Origin: Chloroflexota bacterium
GTDB taxonomy: Bacteria; Chloroflexota; Dormibacteria; Dormibacterales; Dormibacteraceae
Direction of reading: 5' to 3'
DNA: 41,582 bases
Assembly (NCBI GenBank): GCA_005881025.1
Contig: VBFO01000113.1
Coordinates: forward strand, 1-41,582
The translations under genes were made by a program, and so were the position numbers. The notes under the pieces are model-generated. The model did no database searches. It saw nothing but the letters and a program-made list of their open reading frames with translations, and was not told where the DNA came from. Shown piece by piece: positions 31,070 to 40,884 of this stretch. How positions within the stretch are numbered: the first letter of the stretch is position 1; the number at the start of each line of letters is the position of its first letter.

Positions 31070-32896
31070 CTAATCCCCGGACACACCTCTAGCGACCAGG
31101 GATTCAAGCCGGGTGACCATGTCCGCGAGGGTGGCGAACGCCGCCTGCACCGGCTCAGGCGACGACATGTCCACGCCGGCCATCCTCAGGCCGTCCAGCG
31201 GATACATCGAGCCGGCGCTCTTCAGAAACTCGCGATAGCTGTCGACGGCGCCCGGCTCGCCGGCGGCGACGCGATTCGCGAGGTGATGCGCCCCCGCGAT
31301 CCCGGTCGCGTACTGGTAGACGTAGAAATTGCTGTAGAGGTGCGTGTGGAACTGGGCCCACGTCGAGCCTGCGCGGGCACGATCCGGCCCGTTCATGTCG
31401 ACCTCTTTTCCATACACCTCACCGATCAGGTCGGCCATCAGCTCGTTCAGGTACTCCGCCGTGAGCGCGCCTCCGCGCTCCGCCCGCTCGTGGATCTCGA
31501 GCTCGAAGCGGGCCAGCGACGGCATGATGAAGAAGTAGCGCTGGAAGTTCGACATCGCCTCTTCGATCACCGCGATCTGGAACGCCGGCTCCTTGTGCGT
31601 GTCGAGCAGGTGGCGCCGCGTCAGCGCCTGATGCATGTTGGAGGCGACCTCGGCCTGGAACAGGCCGTAGTTTGAATAGACGAAGGGCTGCGTCCTGCGC
31701 GCAAAGTACGAGTGCATAGAGTGGCCCAGCTCGTGAGCCAGGGTGCTCATCGAGTAGATGTCGTCGTTGTAGCTCATGAAGATGAAGGGCGGGGTGTCCG
31801 GTGACCCGGTCGAGAAGGCGCCCATGCGCTTGCCCTTGTTCGGGTAGACGTCCACCCAGCGATCCTCGAGCGCGCCACGGCGCAGGATGCGGACGTAGTC
31901 ATCGCCCAGCGGGGCGACCCCTTCCGCGACCCACTCGACGGCCTGCTCGTATGGGACCTTGAGCGGCGGCCCGAGCGGAGCCCGCGTGTCGTAGGCCTTC
32001 AGCGGATCCAACCCAAGAGCTTTGCGGCGCACGCGCCAGTACCTGTGCCAGGTACCGAGGTTGTCCCTGAACGTGCGGATCACGTTGTGGAACACGTCCG
32101 CGGGGACGAAGTTCGGCTCCAGCGCGGCATCAATAGAAGACGCGTACCTGCGCGCGCGCGCGTAGAAGACATCGCGCTTGATCCCGCCCGCCAGGCTCGC
32201 CGCCATCGTGTGCTGCATGGCCAGGTGGGCGTCCGCGTAATTCTCGTAGGCGGTTCGGCGGGTCGTCCTGTCATGGCTGGTCAGGAGCGCGCCGATGGTG
32301 CCTTGCGCTACCTCCTCGGGTCCGTCTCTGCCTTCGGCCGGCGTGAACGTCATGTCGGTGTTGGCCAGCACCGGATGGGCGGACAAAGCTGTGGCCAGCG
32401 GGTCTGTGACCTGCGACAGGATCTCCTCGACCTCGGGGATACGCACGTGGCGCTGCAGCTTGTCGATGCGCTCGAAATAGTGGCCGAGATGCTTGAGGCG
32501 TGGGCTCGATGCCGTCCACTCACGGAGCTTCGGAAATCCCGTCGCGATCATCTCGGGCAGGGCGAATGACATCGCCGCGCTGAGCTGCGCGGCCGTCGAG
32601 CGTGCGCGGTCCGAGCGCGCCGCCGCCTCCTGGTCGCCGGCGTCGCAGGAGTACTCCATGTTGGCGTACACGACGATCCTGGCCATGAGGCGCTGCAGCT
32701 TCTCGGAGGCATCGAACCAATCGGCGAGCGTGTCGGGAGAGTCGCCGAGGTGACCCTTGAACTCCTGCAGGTCGGGAAGCCCGGCGAGCACCGTGGCCAC
32801 GCCTGCCTCCCACGCTGCCTTGTCGGCGAAGACGCTCTCACTGTTCCACGTGAAGCGCTTGTCCACGTTCGCGCGAGCGGGCAGGCTCCTGGACAT
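31070..32896 (-). CDS. pepF: Oligoendopeptidase F (M3 metallopeptidase)
   Basis: A 608-residue zinc peptidase of the M3B family that degrades short peptides in the cytosol. The zinc motif is TLAHELGHSMHSYFA (HExxH, about residues 387-391), with the third ligand Glu in FQAEVASNMHQAL. Family marks WNSESVF, IFMSYNDDIYSMSTLAHE and GSTWAQFHTHLYSNFYVYQYAT are present. The length is normal and the ATG start at the conserved N-terminus is secure. It is a single gene, convergent with the GNAT gene and divergent from the alpha/beta hydrolase gene. Confidence 0.95.
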   Translation of the reverse strand: MSRSLPARANVDKRFTWNSESVFADKAAWEAGVATVLAGLPDLQEFKGHLGDSPDTLADWFDASEKLQRLMARIVVYANMEYSCDAGDQEAAARSDRARSTAAQLSAAMSFALPEMIATGFPKLREWTASSPRLKHLGHYFERIDKLQRHVRIPEVEEILSQVTDPLATALSAHPVLANTDMTFTPAEGRDGPEEVAQGTIGALLTSHDRTTRRTAYENYADAHLAMQHTMAASLAGGIKRDVFYARARRYASSIDAALEPNFVPADVFHNVIRTFRDNLGTWHRYWRVRRKALGLDPLKAYDTRAPLGPPLKVPYEQAVEWVAEGVAPLGDDYVRILRRGALEDRWVDVYPNKGKRMGAFSTGSPDTPPFIFMSYNDDIYSMSTLAHELGHSMHSYFARRTQPFVYSNYGLFQAEVASNMHQALTRRHLLDTHKEPAFQIAVIEEAMSNFQRYFFIMPSLARFELEIHERAERGGALTAEYLNELMADLIGEVYGKEVDMNGPDRARAGSTWAQFHTHLYSNFYVYQYATGIAGAHHLANRVAAGEPGAVDSYREFLKSAGSMYPLDGLRMAGVDMSSPEPVQAAFATLADMVTRLESLVARGVSGD

Positions 32897-33110
32897 CGGG
32901 TTCTAGCGTAGCTGGGGGGCCCAGCCGAAAGACCTCGGCGAGAGATTCGGTGATCCAGGTGGCACAGATGCGAGTGAAGCGACGAGCAGCGCAGCGAGCG
33001 CATTAGAAATTCGTAAGCGAGCAGCGCAAGAGCTGAACCCGCAGATGGGCCGCATGGGCGCCGAAGATCCGTCGAGGGCCTTTCCGGCTGGGCCCATTAG
33101 GATGGAGCGA
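32897..33110. repeat. Intergenic region with short direct repeats (CGAGCAGCGCA)
   Basis: The 11-mer CGAGCAGCGCA occurs at 32983-32993 and 33018-33028, either side of an A/T-rich core (ATTAGAAATTCGTAAG), with a further GCGAGCG copy at 32995. The block does not read as protein and resembles a small dispersed repeat or degenerate element. The rest must hold divergent promoters; I could not assign them. Confidence 0.4.
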
Positions 33111-33995
33111 ATGCCGCGTTTACACGCGAACGGCATCGACATCGAGTACGAGACGATGGGCGATCCCGGCGACCCGCCGATGCTGCTCATCATGGGCCTC
33201 GGCGCACAGCTGATCAGCTGGGACGACGGCTTCTGTGCTGCGCTGGCGGATCGGGGATTCCACGTGATCCGCTACGACAACCGGGATGCTGGACTCTCGA
33301 CCAAGATGGAGGCCGCCGGGCCCGCCGACATCATTGCGGCATACAGCGGAGATCCCAGGCCGGCGTACTCGCTGGAGGACCTCGCCGACGATGCGGTGGG
33401 GGTGCTCGACGGGCTGCGGATCGGAGCGGCTCACATAGTCGGCGCTTCGATGGGTGGATTCATCGCCCAGCTCGTCGCCATCAACCATCCCGACCGTGTC
33501 CTGTCGCTGACGTCGATCATGTCGGGCCCGGGTGGGCACGACGCGGTCCGGCCTACCGCCGAAGCCGCCGAGATGCTGATCCGGCCGCCCGGCCCGACGC
33601 GCGAGGAACGCATCGAGCTGGGCGTGATCGCGCGTGAGCTGTTTGCGGGACAGGGCAATCCCTTCGATCACGCCGATGAGAGAAGGCGCGTCGAGCGGGC
33701 ATACGACCGCATGTACTACCCGGCCGGATTCGGGCGGCAGCTCGTCGCCATCCTGGCGTCCGAAAGTCGGAAGGCGCGTCTCGGTGGCGTCAGGGTGCCG
33801 GCGCTGATAGTTCATGGCCTGGACGATCCGCTCATCCCGGTTGAGAACGGGCGCATCGTGGCGGCCGCCATCCCTGGAGCTCGCCTGCTGGAGCTCGCGG
33901 GGATGGGCCACAACCTGCCCGCTCGCTACTGGCCCGAGGTGGCGGACGCGATCGCACAGACCGCACGGGCCGCGGCTTCCCGCCTCTCCGCCTAG
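33111..33995 (+). CDS. Alpha/beta hydrolase
   Basis: A 294-residue hydrolase of the lipase/esterase-like alpha/beta fold. It has the oxyanion region LLIMGLGAQLISWD, the nucleophile elbow IVGASMGGFIAQL, the acid Asp in IVHGLDDPLIPVE and the catalytic His in LAGMGHNLP. The whole resembles the aclacinomycin methylesterase-like group, whose natural substrates vary widely. ATG 33111 is preferred to upstream Mets (33102, 33045) because GGAG lies just ahead and the fold begins there. Its stop overlaps the CcdA start (TAGTG), so the two are cotranslated. Confidence 0.88.
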   Translation: MPRLHANGIDIEYETMGDPGDPPMLLIMGLGAQLISWDDGFCAALADRGFHVIRYDNRDAGLSTKMEAAGPADIIAAYSGDPRPAYSLEDLADDAVGVLDGLRIGAAHIVGASMGGFIAQLVAINHPDRVLSLTSIMSGPGGHDAVRPTAEAAEMLIRPPGPTREERIELGVIARELFAGQGNPFDHADERRRVERAYDRMYYPAGFGRQLVAILASESRKARLGGVRVPALIVHGLDDPLIPVENGRIVAAAIPGARLLELAGMGHNLPARYWPEVADAIAQTARAAASRLSA

Positions 33996-34759
33996 TGCTC
34001 GCGGTAAGCACGCTCGACTCCATCAGCCCCGCGCTTGCCTTCCTCGCCGGGCTCGTGTCGTTCATATCGCCCTGCGTGCTTCCGTTGGTCCCGGCTTACA
34101 TCGCGTACCTCGGGGCACGCGCGGGCAAGCCTGTCGCGGTGGCGGCGGGTGGTCCGCAGCCACCAGGCCGGCTCGATCCCCTACCCGTCGCGACCGCCGG
34201 GCTTGGCTTCGTGGCCGGGCTGTCGCTCATCTTCATCCTGTTTTTCTATCTGTTCTCGCTGGCTGTCCAGCCGGTGCGCACCTACGTGCCGGTGGTCGCA
34301 GGCGTGCTCGTGATCGTGATGGCGGCGCATGTGGCAGGAATCATTCGCATCCCGCTTCTGGATCGGGAGTACCGCGCAGTCGATACGGCGCCGGCACGCG
34401 GGGGAGTCGCGGGCGGCTTCCTGCTGGGCATGGGTTTTGCGAGTGGATGGACACCGTGCATTGGGGTCACGCTCAGCGCCGTCCTGACCTCGGCGATCAC
34501 CGCGGGCCCGGGACCGCAAGGCCTGGTCCTGATGGTCGCCTACTGCCTGGGGCTCGGGCTGCCGTTCATCGCGCTGGCGTTCATGCTCGAGAAGGCTAGG
34601 CCGCTGATCCGGATGGTCAACGAGCACCGGCGGGCGATCGACCTTGTCTCCGCGGGAGTGCTGGTGGCGATGGGTGTCCTGCTCCTGACCAATCACCTCG
34701 CACTGCTTTCGTCGGGCATCACACAGCTGGTGCCGGGCTGGCCCTCGGGGGCGCTGTGA
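33995..34759 (+). CDS. ccdA: CcdA/DsbD-type thiol-disulphide transmembrane protein
   Basis: A 254-residue, six-TM protein that carries electrons from cytosolic thioredoxin across the membrane for cytochrome c maturation or other extracytoplasmic thiol reduction. The two redox cysteines are in FISPCVLPLVPAY (about residue 27) and ASGWTPCIGVTL (about residue 155). The loop after TM1 is Gly/Pro-rich and longer than in minimal CcdA proteins. GTG start. No thioredoxin-like partner (ResA/CcsX) or ccs gene is in the window, so its partner must be encoded elsewhere. Confidence 0.92.
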   Translation: MLAVSTLDSISPALAFLAGLVSFISPCVLPLVPAYIAYLGARAGKPVAVAAGGPQPPGRLDPLPVATAGLGFVAGLSLIFILFFYLFSLAVQPVRTYVPVVAGVLVIVMAAHVAGIIRIPLLDREYRAVDTAPARGGVAGGFLLGMGFASGWTPCIGVTLSAVLTSAITAGPGPQGLVLMVAYCLGLGLPFIALAFMLEKARPLIRMVNEHRRAIDLVSAGVLVAMGVLLLTNHLALLSSGITQLVPGWPSGAL

Positions 34760-34766
34760 GCACGAC

Positions 34767-35330
34767 TTAGATCGGGTAGAGCTTCAGTACAAGCAGAATC
34801 ACTGCAACCACGACCAGCGTGACCCCGGCCAGCCATTGGGCGCGCTCACGGAATCTGTCGCCGATACGCGCGCCAAGACGAATCCCGATCTGAGCTGCAG
34901 CAAAAGCCTGAAGGGCGATCCAGGCCACGGTGATGGTGATGGGCAGGCCGACGAGTCCTGCGCTGATACCAATGGTCAGCTCGTCCAGGCTGATGCCCAG
35001 ACCCAGGCCCAGCACTGCGATCCCACGGGATCGGGCCAGCAGGCCGAGGCGGCGCTCCTCGCGGTCCTCATCTCCTCGCGGCCACAGGAGCAGGGCGCCG
35101 GCGCCCAGGAGAAAGAAGATCGCTCCGTATTCGGCCCGCGGGCCCATCAGCTCGCCCAGGGCCCGGCCGGCCAAAATTCCGACGATCGGCATACCCGCCT
35201 CGAAAGCCGTGAACACAAGTGCAACCCGGAGGCGGTCGCGAGGAGCGAGGCCTGCCACGCCAAGGGCTGCAGCCAGGGCAAACGTGTCCAGCCCCAGCGG
35301 GAGCAGGAGGCCGGCGGCTAGGAGGAGCAG
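34767..35330 (-). CDS. MntP/YtaF-family divalent-cation exporter; CTG start proposed
   Basis: About 187 residues, six TM segments. The two membrane half-repeats carry conserved acidic residues in GLDTFALAAALG and GISLDELTIGISAGL; with the proposed start these are residues 15 and 116, close to Asp16 and Asp118 of 188-residue E. coli MntP (numbers from memory). The reading frame is open to ATGs at 35528 and 35543, but the 66-71 residues they add are hydrophilic shadow sequence of the methyltransferase gene. No ATG/GTG/TTG occurs nearer. CTG at 35330, which lies 13 bp inside the end of that gene, gives the family length. Manganese export is the usual function. Confidence 0.75.
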   Translation of the reverse strand: MLLLAAGLLLPLGLDTFALAAALGVAGLAPRDRLRVALVFTAFEAGMPIVGILAGRALGELMGPRAEYGAIFFLLGAGALLLWPRGDEDREERRLGLLARSRGIAVLGLGLGISLDELTIGISAGLVGLPITITVAWIALQAFAAAQIGIRLGARIGDRFRERAQWLAGVTLVVVAVILLVLKLYPI

Positions 35331-36301
35331 GTTTCCAGAACGCTGTTGCCGGCTCCGGTCGCCAGGACTCGCATGAGCTTGAGCCCAGCCTCCGTGAGCA
35401 GCGCTGTCTGCGCCGGGATTGTGCGCACCCGGCCGCCCGACACTGCGAGCCCGATGACGTCCGCCAATGGGATTGGCTGCGGATCGACGATGAGCAGCTT
35501 CGCCTGCGGGGCCATCGCCTTCCTGCATGCACGCAGCACGCACAGCGCGCGTTCGTCGTCGAGCGCATGCAGCACGCCGCCGAGCATGTAGATGTCGCCC
35601 GCGGACGGGACCGCCTCGAAGATGTCGGCAACCTGGACATCGCAGCGGTCATCCAGACCCTCCGCTCGCAGCCGAGACTGCGCCTTCGTGGCGAAACCTG
35701 ATGACTCGACCAGCATCCCCTTGAGCCCCCGGTTCGCGCGCAGCACGGCTCGGATGAGATGGCCTTCGCGGCCGCCAACGTCGACCACCATCTCTGCGCC
35801 GGAAAAGTCATAGGCGCGGACCGCGGCTTCGGCCGACCGGGCCGTCTCCACGTTGACCGCGTCGTGATACGCACGCGCGGCGTCGGCATTGGAGGCGAGG
35901 TAGGAGTAGTGAGACTTGCGGTAGGCGTGCTCGAAGGCGGTACCTCCACGCGTGACCGCTGACAGGAGCTCGGCCATCGCGTGGTAATGCTCCTCTCCGT
36001 AAAGAAGAGCGAGCGGGCGCAGCGAATCGGGCGCGCCTGACCGCAGCAGGGCGCTCATGAGGGTGTTGCCCACGCGGCCGTCCTCGCCGATCTCGAACAC
36101 GCCTGTGCCGGCAAGCGCGCTCACCACGCGCCGGAGCGGGTCGGGCCGGGCTCCACACTCGGCGGCGAGCTGCTCGTAGGTCAGGGGCCCGCGCGCCAGG
36201 TGGTCGGCGAGGTTGAGCCGGGCGGCCACATAGAGCATCTGGGTGACCGCGAATCCGCCCATCAGCGCCCCCAACCGCGCCCGCTCGTCCAACTCAGCCA
36301 C
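35318..36301 (-). CDS. SAM-dependent O-methyltransferase (plant-type OMT / hydroxyneurosporene MT family)
   Basis: 327 residues: an N-terminal winged-helix dimerisation domain (LADHLARGPLTYEQLAAEC) and a C-terminal Rossmann methyltransferase with SAM motif I MVVDVGGREGHLIRAVL. The region that is usually LHDWDDE reads GVLHALDDERALCVLRACRK: the His is kept but the following Asp-Trp is lost, so catalysis or substrate may differ from classical members. The start is GTG at 36301, back to back with the Lhr gene. The gene ends overlapping the MntP-like gene, and the two form a short operon. The substrate is unknown. Confidence 0.88.
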   Translation of the reverse strand: MAELDERARLGALMGGFAVTQMLYVAARLNLADHLARGPLTYEQLAAECGARPDPLRRVVSALAGTGVFEIGEDGRVGNTLMSALLRSGAPDSLRPLALLYGEEHYHAMAELLSAVTRGGTAFEHAYRKSHYSYLASNADAARAYHDAVNVETARSAEAAVRAYDFSGAEMVVDVGGREGHLIRAVLRANRGLKGMLVESSGFATKAQSRLRAEGLDDRCDVQVADIFEAVPSAGDIYMLGGVLHALDDERALCVLRACRKAMAPQAKLLIVDPQPIPLADVIGLAVSGGRVRTIPAQTALLTEAGLKLMRVLATGAGNSVLETCSS

Positions 36302-36353
36302 GATGTTAAGGCGAACGGTTGTTTGTAGATCGGGAACTGTTCAAACTGGAGTC
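36302..36353. promoter_or_regulatory. Compact divergent promoter region, methyltransferase / lhr
   Basis: Only 52 bp separate the two GTG starts. The stretch is less GC-rich than its surroundings. It holds an imperfect inverted repeat, GAACGGTT and AACTGTTC, 15 bp apart, the second arm overlapping the small dyad GAAC-T-GTTC. No clear boxes could be assigned. Confidence 0.35.
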
Positions 36354-39300
36354 GTGGGGAGCGCACTCGATCTCTTCTCGGCCACGACTCGCGACTGGTT
36401 CCGCGCCTCCTTCGCCGCTCCCACCGACGTGCAGGAGCGGGGTTGGCGTGAGGTCGCCGCGGGCAAGCACGCGCTCATGGCCGCCCCGACGGGCAGCGGC
36501 AAGACGCTGGCCGCCTTTCTGTGGTGCCTCGACCGGCTGGCCTCCGAACCCACGCCACCCGACGCCGAGCGCTGTCGCGTCCTTTATGTGTCGCCCCTGA
36601 AGGCACTGGCACACGACGTCGACCGCAACCTGCGGTCGCCGCTCGTGGGGATCCGCCGCCAGATGGAGTCCGCGGGCCTGTCCGCGCCAGACATCTCGGT
36701 TGCCATCCGCACGGGCGACACCCCGTCAGATGTGCGGCGGTCGATGGAGCGCCATCCGCCCGACATCCTGATCACGACGCCCGAGTCGCTGTTCCTGCTC
36801 CTCACCAGCGCCGCGCGGCGCATGCTCGGGTCGGTTCGCTGGCTGATCGTCGACGAGATCCACTCGGTGGCGGCGACCAAGCGCGGATCACACCTGGCCC
36901 TGAGCCTCGAGCGGCTGTGCGCCCTGACCAGGGCCGAGCCGCAGCGGATCGGACTTTCGGCCACACAGCGCCCATTGGAGGAGGTCGCGCGATTCCTGGG
37001 AGGGGCCAGGGAGGTCGCGATCGTCAACGCCGGAAGGCTGAAGACGATGGAGGTCGCCGTCGAGGTGCCGGTGGACGACATGTCGCGCCTGTCCGCGCAG
37101 GACGACGGCGGCGCAGTGCAAAACAGCATCTGGCCGGCGATCTACCCGCGCCTGCTCGAGCTCATCCAGGCGCACCACTCGACGATCGTGTTCGTCAACT
37201 CGCGGCGACTCGCCGAGCGCCTCGCTGCGCGCATCAACGAGCTGGCCGGCGAGGACCTGGTCAGGGCCCATCACGGTTCGATCGCTCGTGAGCAGCGGCT
37301 GCTCATCGAGGATCAGCTGAAAGCCGGCGCCCTGCGTGGGCTCATCGCCACTTCGACCCTCGAGCTAGGCATCGACATGGGAGCTGTCGATCTGGTGCTC
37401 CAGGTCGAGGCGCCGCCCAGCGTTGCAGCGGGCATCCAGCGAGTCGGGCGCGCGGGCCACTCGGTGGGCGAGGTGTCGCGCGGAGTCGTCATCCCCAAGT
37501 TCCGGGGCGACCTGCTCGAGTCCGCGGCAGTGGTCGAGGGGATGCTGGAGGGGCGCATCGAAACCACGGTGGTTCCTCGCAAGCCGCTCGACGTGCTTGC
37601 GCAGCAGGTCGTCGCGATGTGCGCGATGGAGGAATGGAAGGTCGACGAGATGGCGGCCGTCGTGCGCCGCGCGTATCCGTACAGCGAGCTCGGTCCTCGC
37701 GCGTTCGAGTCGGTGCTTGACATGCTGAGCGGCCGGTATCCATCCGATGAGTTCGCCGAGCTGCGCCCCCGGATCGTGTGGGACCGCGTGGCCGGAACTG
37801 TGCGCGGGCGCGCGGGCGCGCAAAGGCTGGCCGTGACCAACCCGGGCACGATCCCCGATCGCGGGCTCTACAGCGTGAACCTCGTCGAGGACGGGCGCCG
37901 CGTCGGTGAGCTGGACGAAGAGATGGTGTACGAGAGCCGGGTCGGCGAGACGTTCGTGCTCGGCGCTTCGACCTGGCGCATAGCGGAGATAACGCCGTCG
38001 CAGGTGCTGGTGACGCCTGCACCCGGGGAGCCGGGCAAGATCGCGTTCTGGAAGGCAGACGCGCCCAGCCGGCCGGCTGAGCTCGGCCTCGCCCTCGGCA
38101 AGATGGTCCGTGAGCTGCGCGCGCTGGAGCCGGAGGCTGCCGCGAGCAGGCTGCGCGAGCGCGCCGGCTTCGACGACCGCGCGGTCAAGAACCTCATGGC
38201 CTACCTCGACGACCAGGCGGCCGCGACCGGCTCCGTCCCCGATGACCGCACAGTTGTGGTCGAGCGCTTCCGGGACGAGGTCGGCGACTGGCGCGTTTGC
38301 TTCCACAGCCCGCTGGGCGGACGGGTGCATGCGCCCCTGGCGCTCGCCCTCGAAGCGCGTCTGCAGGAACGGCTGTCGGTGGATGCGCGAGCCCTGTGGA
38401 CGGATGACGGCATCGCGCTCCACCTGCCCGACGTCGAGTCCCCGCCGCAGCTCGAGGAGCTGCTGCTGGACCCGGAGGAGGTGAACGATCTCGTCTCGGC
38501 ACAGCTGCCGGGGTCGGCCCTGTTCGCGGCACGCTTCCGCGAGAACGCAGCCCGATCACTGCTGCTCCCTCGGAGAAGGCCAGGCCAGCGCACGCCGCTG
38601 TGGCAGCAGCGCATGAGGAGTGCCGGCCTGCTCCAGGTCGCCGGCCGTTACCCCGACTTCCCAATCCTCGCCGAGACCTGGCGCGAGGTCATGACCGATC
38701 ACTTCGACATGCCGTCGCTGATCGAGTTTCTGCGCCGGATCCGCTCGCGGGAGGTTCGGGTCGTGGCGGTGGACACCGAGCGGGCCTCGCCGTTCGCTTC
38801 CTCGCTGCTGTTCTCGTACGTGGCGGAGTTCATGTACGAGGGCGACGCGCCGCTCGCCGAGCGGCGGGCGCAGGCGCTCACGCTCGACCGCGAGCTGCTC
38901 GCCGAGCTGCTCGGCAGCGAGGACCTGCGTGAGCTGCTCGACCCGGAAGCGATCGCACAGGTCGAGCTGGAGCTGCAGGGTCTGCTGCCCGAGCGCTTCC
39001 CACGCGACGCGGACGAAGCGCATGACCTGCTGGTCCGCCTGGGCGACCTGAGCGATGCAGAGGCGGCTGCGCGCGGGGTCGACGGAGGATGGCTGCGCGA
39101 GCTCGAGCGGGCGCGGCGCGTGGCGCTGGTGCGCATCGCCGGGACCTCGCGCTGGATCGCCGCCGAGGACGCCGGCAGATACCGCGAGGCGCTGGGTGCA
39201 AGCCTGCCCATCGGTCTGCCCGACGCATTTCTCGATCCAGGTCCGGAGCCGATGGAGTCGATGGTCCGCCGCTACGCGCGCACGCACGTCCCGTTCGTGG

Positions 39301-40685
39301 CGGCTGACGTGGCCACGCGCTGGGGCGTCCCGGAAGCGGCGGTGCAGCGGGCGCTCAGCGTGCTGTCCTCACGTGGAGACGTGATCGCCGGCGAGTTCCG
39401 GCCTTCCGCGCATGGCCGTGAACACTGTCATCCGGAGGTGCTGCGGCTGCTGCGGCGCCGATCGCTGGCGGCGCTGCGGCGCGAGGTCGAGTCGGTTCCT
39501 GCTCAGGTTCTGGCGCGCTTCCTTCCCGAGTGGCACGGCATCGGCTCGCGCGCGGCGGGCATGGACCGTTTGCTCGAGGTCGTCTTCCAGCTGCAGGGCC
39601 TGGCTTTGCCGGCCAGCGTCATCGAGCGCGACGTGATCGGGAGCCGCGTGTCGGGCTACAACCCGCGCCTCATGGACGAGCTGGTGTCGATGGGCGAGGT
39701 CGTGTGGGTCGGTCGCGGAGCGCTTGGCGCGGTCGATGGGCGCGTCGCGCTGTACCTGCGCGACGACGCGCCCCGCCTGGTGCCCGAGCCGGCGTCGGAT
39801 CGGCCCGCCTCTGAGCTGCATCAGAAGATCCGCGACCATCTTGGGAATCGCGGCGCGAGCTTCTTCCGCGATCTCTACACGGCGTGCGGCGGGGGCGACG
39901 AGGACGTTCTGCTCGATGCGCTGTGGGACCTGGTCTGGTCGGGCGAGGTGACCAACGACACCTTTGCGCCGCTGCGACTGCTGGGCCCTGCCGCTCGCAG
40001 GCCCGCTCGCCGGCCGCGGCTGCCGCGGCTCACTCAGCCGCGGGCATCAGGGCGGTGGTCGCTCGTCGCGAGCTTGGTCGGCGCCGGGCGCAGCGCGACC
40101 GAAAGGCTCCACGCGCAGGCCGGCGTGCTTCTGCAGCGCCACGGCGTCCTCACCCGCGACGCTGTCGTCGCCGAAGGCTGGCCCGGCGGTTTTGCCGGTC
40201 TGTATCCAGTCCTGCGCGCGATGGAGGAGTCGGGCCGCATCCGCCGCGGCTACTTCATCGAGGGTCTGGGCGGATCGCAGTTCGCCCTACCCGGCGCAGT
40301 CGACAGGTTGAGGGCGATGCGCGACTCGACCGGCGGCGTGGTGGCCCTGGCGGCCACAGATCCTGCCTGCGCGTTTGGGTCTGTCCTGTCCTGGCCCGAG
40401 TCATCCGATGGGCGCATGGCGCGCGCGGCCGGCGCGTATTGCGTGCTCGATGGAGGCGAGTTGGTGCTCTACCTCGAGCGGGGAGGACGCAGCCTGCTCA
40501 CCAATGGCGACGTCTCGACCGAGCATCTGCGCGCGCTCATCGCGGTCGCGACCTCAGGCGCCGGCAAGATAGAGGTCCAGAAGGTAGATGGCGCTCCGGT
40601 GTCGCAATCCGCCCTGGCGCCGCTCCTACGCGAGGCGGGTTTCAGCTCGACGCATCGCGGGCTGATCGCATACGGCGCTTCCTAG
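36354..40685 (+). CDS. lhr: Lhr-type ATP-dependent helicase (full length)
   Basis: A 1443-residue large superfamily-2 helicase, close to the ~1500 residues of actinobacterial and proteobacterial Lhr. Domain order: RecA1 with Walker [15 protein letters not shown] (about residue 43) and DEVH-type box IVDEIHSV (about 166); motif [12 protein letters not shown]; RecA2 with [24 protein letters not shown] and motif [14 protein letters not shown]; then a winged helix and the long Lhr C-terminal domain to the end. It unwinds DNA and RNA:DNA hybrids in repair. GTG 36354 begins the conserved region; ATG 36303 would add 17 residues and sits on the divergent gene's start. No nuclease gene is adjacent. Confidence 0.95.
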   Translation: MGSALDLFSATTRDWFRASFAAPTDVQERGWREVAAGKHALMAAPTGSGKTLAAFLWCLDRLASEPTPPDAERCRVLYVSPLKALAHDVDRNLRSPLVGIRRQMESAGLSAPDISVAIRTGDTPSDVRRSMERHPPDILITTPESLFLLLTSAARRMLGSVRWLIVDEIHSVAATKRGSHLALSLERLCALTRAEPQRIGLSATQRPLEEVARFLGGAREVAIVNAGRLKTMEVAVEVPVDDMSRLSAQDDGGAVQNSIWPAIYPRLLELIQAHHSTIVFVNSRRLAERLAARINELAGEDLVRAHHGSIAREQRLLIEDQLKAGALRGLIATSTLELGIDMGAVDLVLQVEAPPSVAAGIQRVGRAGHSVGEVSRGVVIPKFRGDLLESAAVVEGMLEGRIETTVVPRKPLDVLAQQVVAMCAMEEWKVDEMAAVVRRAYPYSELGPRAFESVLDMLSGRYPSDEFAELRPRIVWDRVAGTVRGRAGAQRLAVTNPGTIPDRGLYSVNLVEDGRRVGELDEEMVYESRVGETFVLGASTWRIAEITPSQVLVTPAPGEPGKIAFWKADAPSRPAELGLALGKMVRELRALEPEAAASRLRERAGFDDRAVKNLMAYLDDQAAATGSVPDDRTVVVERFRDEVGDWRVCFHSPLGGRVHAPLALALEARLQERLSVDARALWTDDGIALHLPDVESPPQLEELLLDPEEVNDLVSAQLPGSALFAARFRENAARSLLLPRRRPGQRTPLWQQRMRSAGLLQVAGRYPDFPILAETWREVMTDHFDMPSLIEFLRRIRSREVRVVAVDTERASPFASSLLFSYVAEFMYEGDAPLAERRAQALTLDRELLAELLGSEDLRELLDPEAIAQVELELQGLLPERFPRDADEAHDLLVRLGDLSDAEAAARGVDGGWLRELERARRVALVRIAGTSRWIAAEDAGRYREALGASLPIGLPDAFLDPGPEPMESMVRRYARTHVPFVAADVATRWGVPEAAVQRALSVLSSRGDVIAGEFRPSAHGREHCHPEVLRLLRRRSLAALRREVESVPAQVLARFLPEWHGIGSRAAGMDRLLEVVFQLQGLALPASVIERDVIGSRVSGYNPRLMDELVSMGEVVWVGRGALGAVDGRVALYLRDDAPRLVPEPASDRPASELHQKIRDHLGNRGASFFRDLYTACGGGDEDVLLDALWDLVWSGEVTNDTFAPLRLLGPAARRPARRPRLPRLTQPRASGRWSLVASLVGAGRSATERLHAQAGVLLQRHGVLTRDAVVAEGWPGGFAGLYPVLRAMEESGRIRRGYFIEGLGGSQFALPGAVDRLRAMRDSTGGVVALAATDPACAFGSVLSWPESSDGRMARAAGAYCVLDGGELVLYLERGGRSLLTNGDVSTEHLRALIAVATSGAGKIEVQKVDGAPVSQSALAPLLREAGFSSTHRGLIAYGAS

Positions 40686-40721
40686 CCCCAATCGCTTCGC
40701 CGGTACGATTTACGCCTTCGT

Positions 40722-40795
40722 CGGGGAGTAGCGCAGCCCGGTAGCGCACTTGACTGGGGGTCAAGTGGTCGCGGGTTCAAATCCCGCCTCCCCGA
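40722..40795 (+). tRNA. tRNA-Pro (anticodon GGG)
   Basis: A full cloverleaf. The acceptor stem is CGGGGAG (40722-40728) with CTCCCCG (40788-40794), then discriminator A. The D arm uses GCGC/GCGC. The anticodon stem CTTGA/TCAAG holds loop CTGGGGG with anticodon GGG at 40756-40758, and the T arm is GCGGG-TTCAAAT-CCCGC. The CCA end is not encoded; CTTTT follows at once and probably terminates. Confidence 0.97.
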
Positions 40796-40884
40796 CTTTT
40801 CCAGACCAAACTTTCTCTATTTGAACTCGCCGGAGGTCCTATCGGCCAAGAAGGCCTAATACGTACGTCTGGGCTGGGTCTTAC

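Noticed and set aside
32983-33028. Possible CRISPR-like repeat
   Set aside because: Only two short copies with no regular spacing, no cas genes and no leader.
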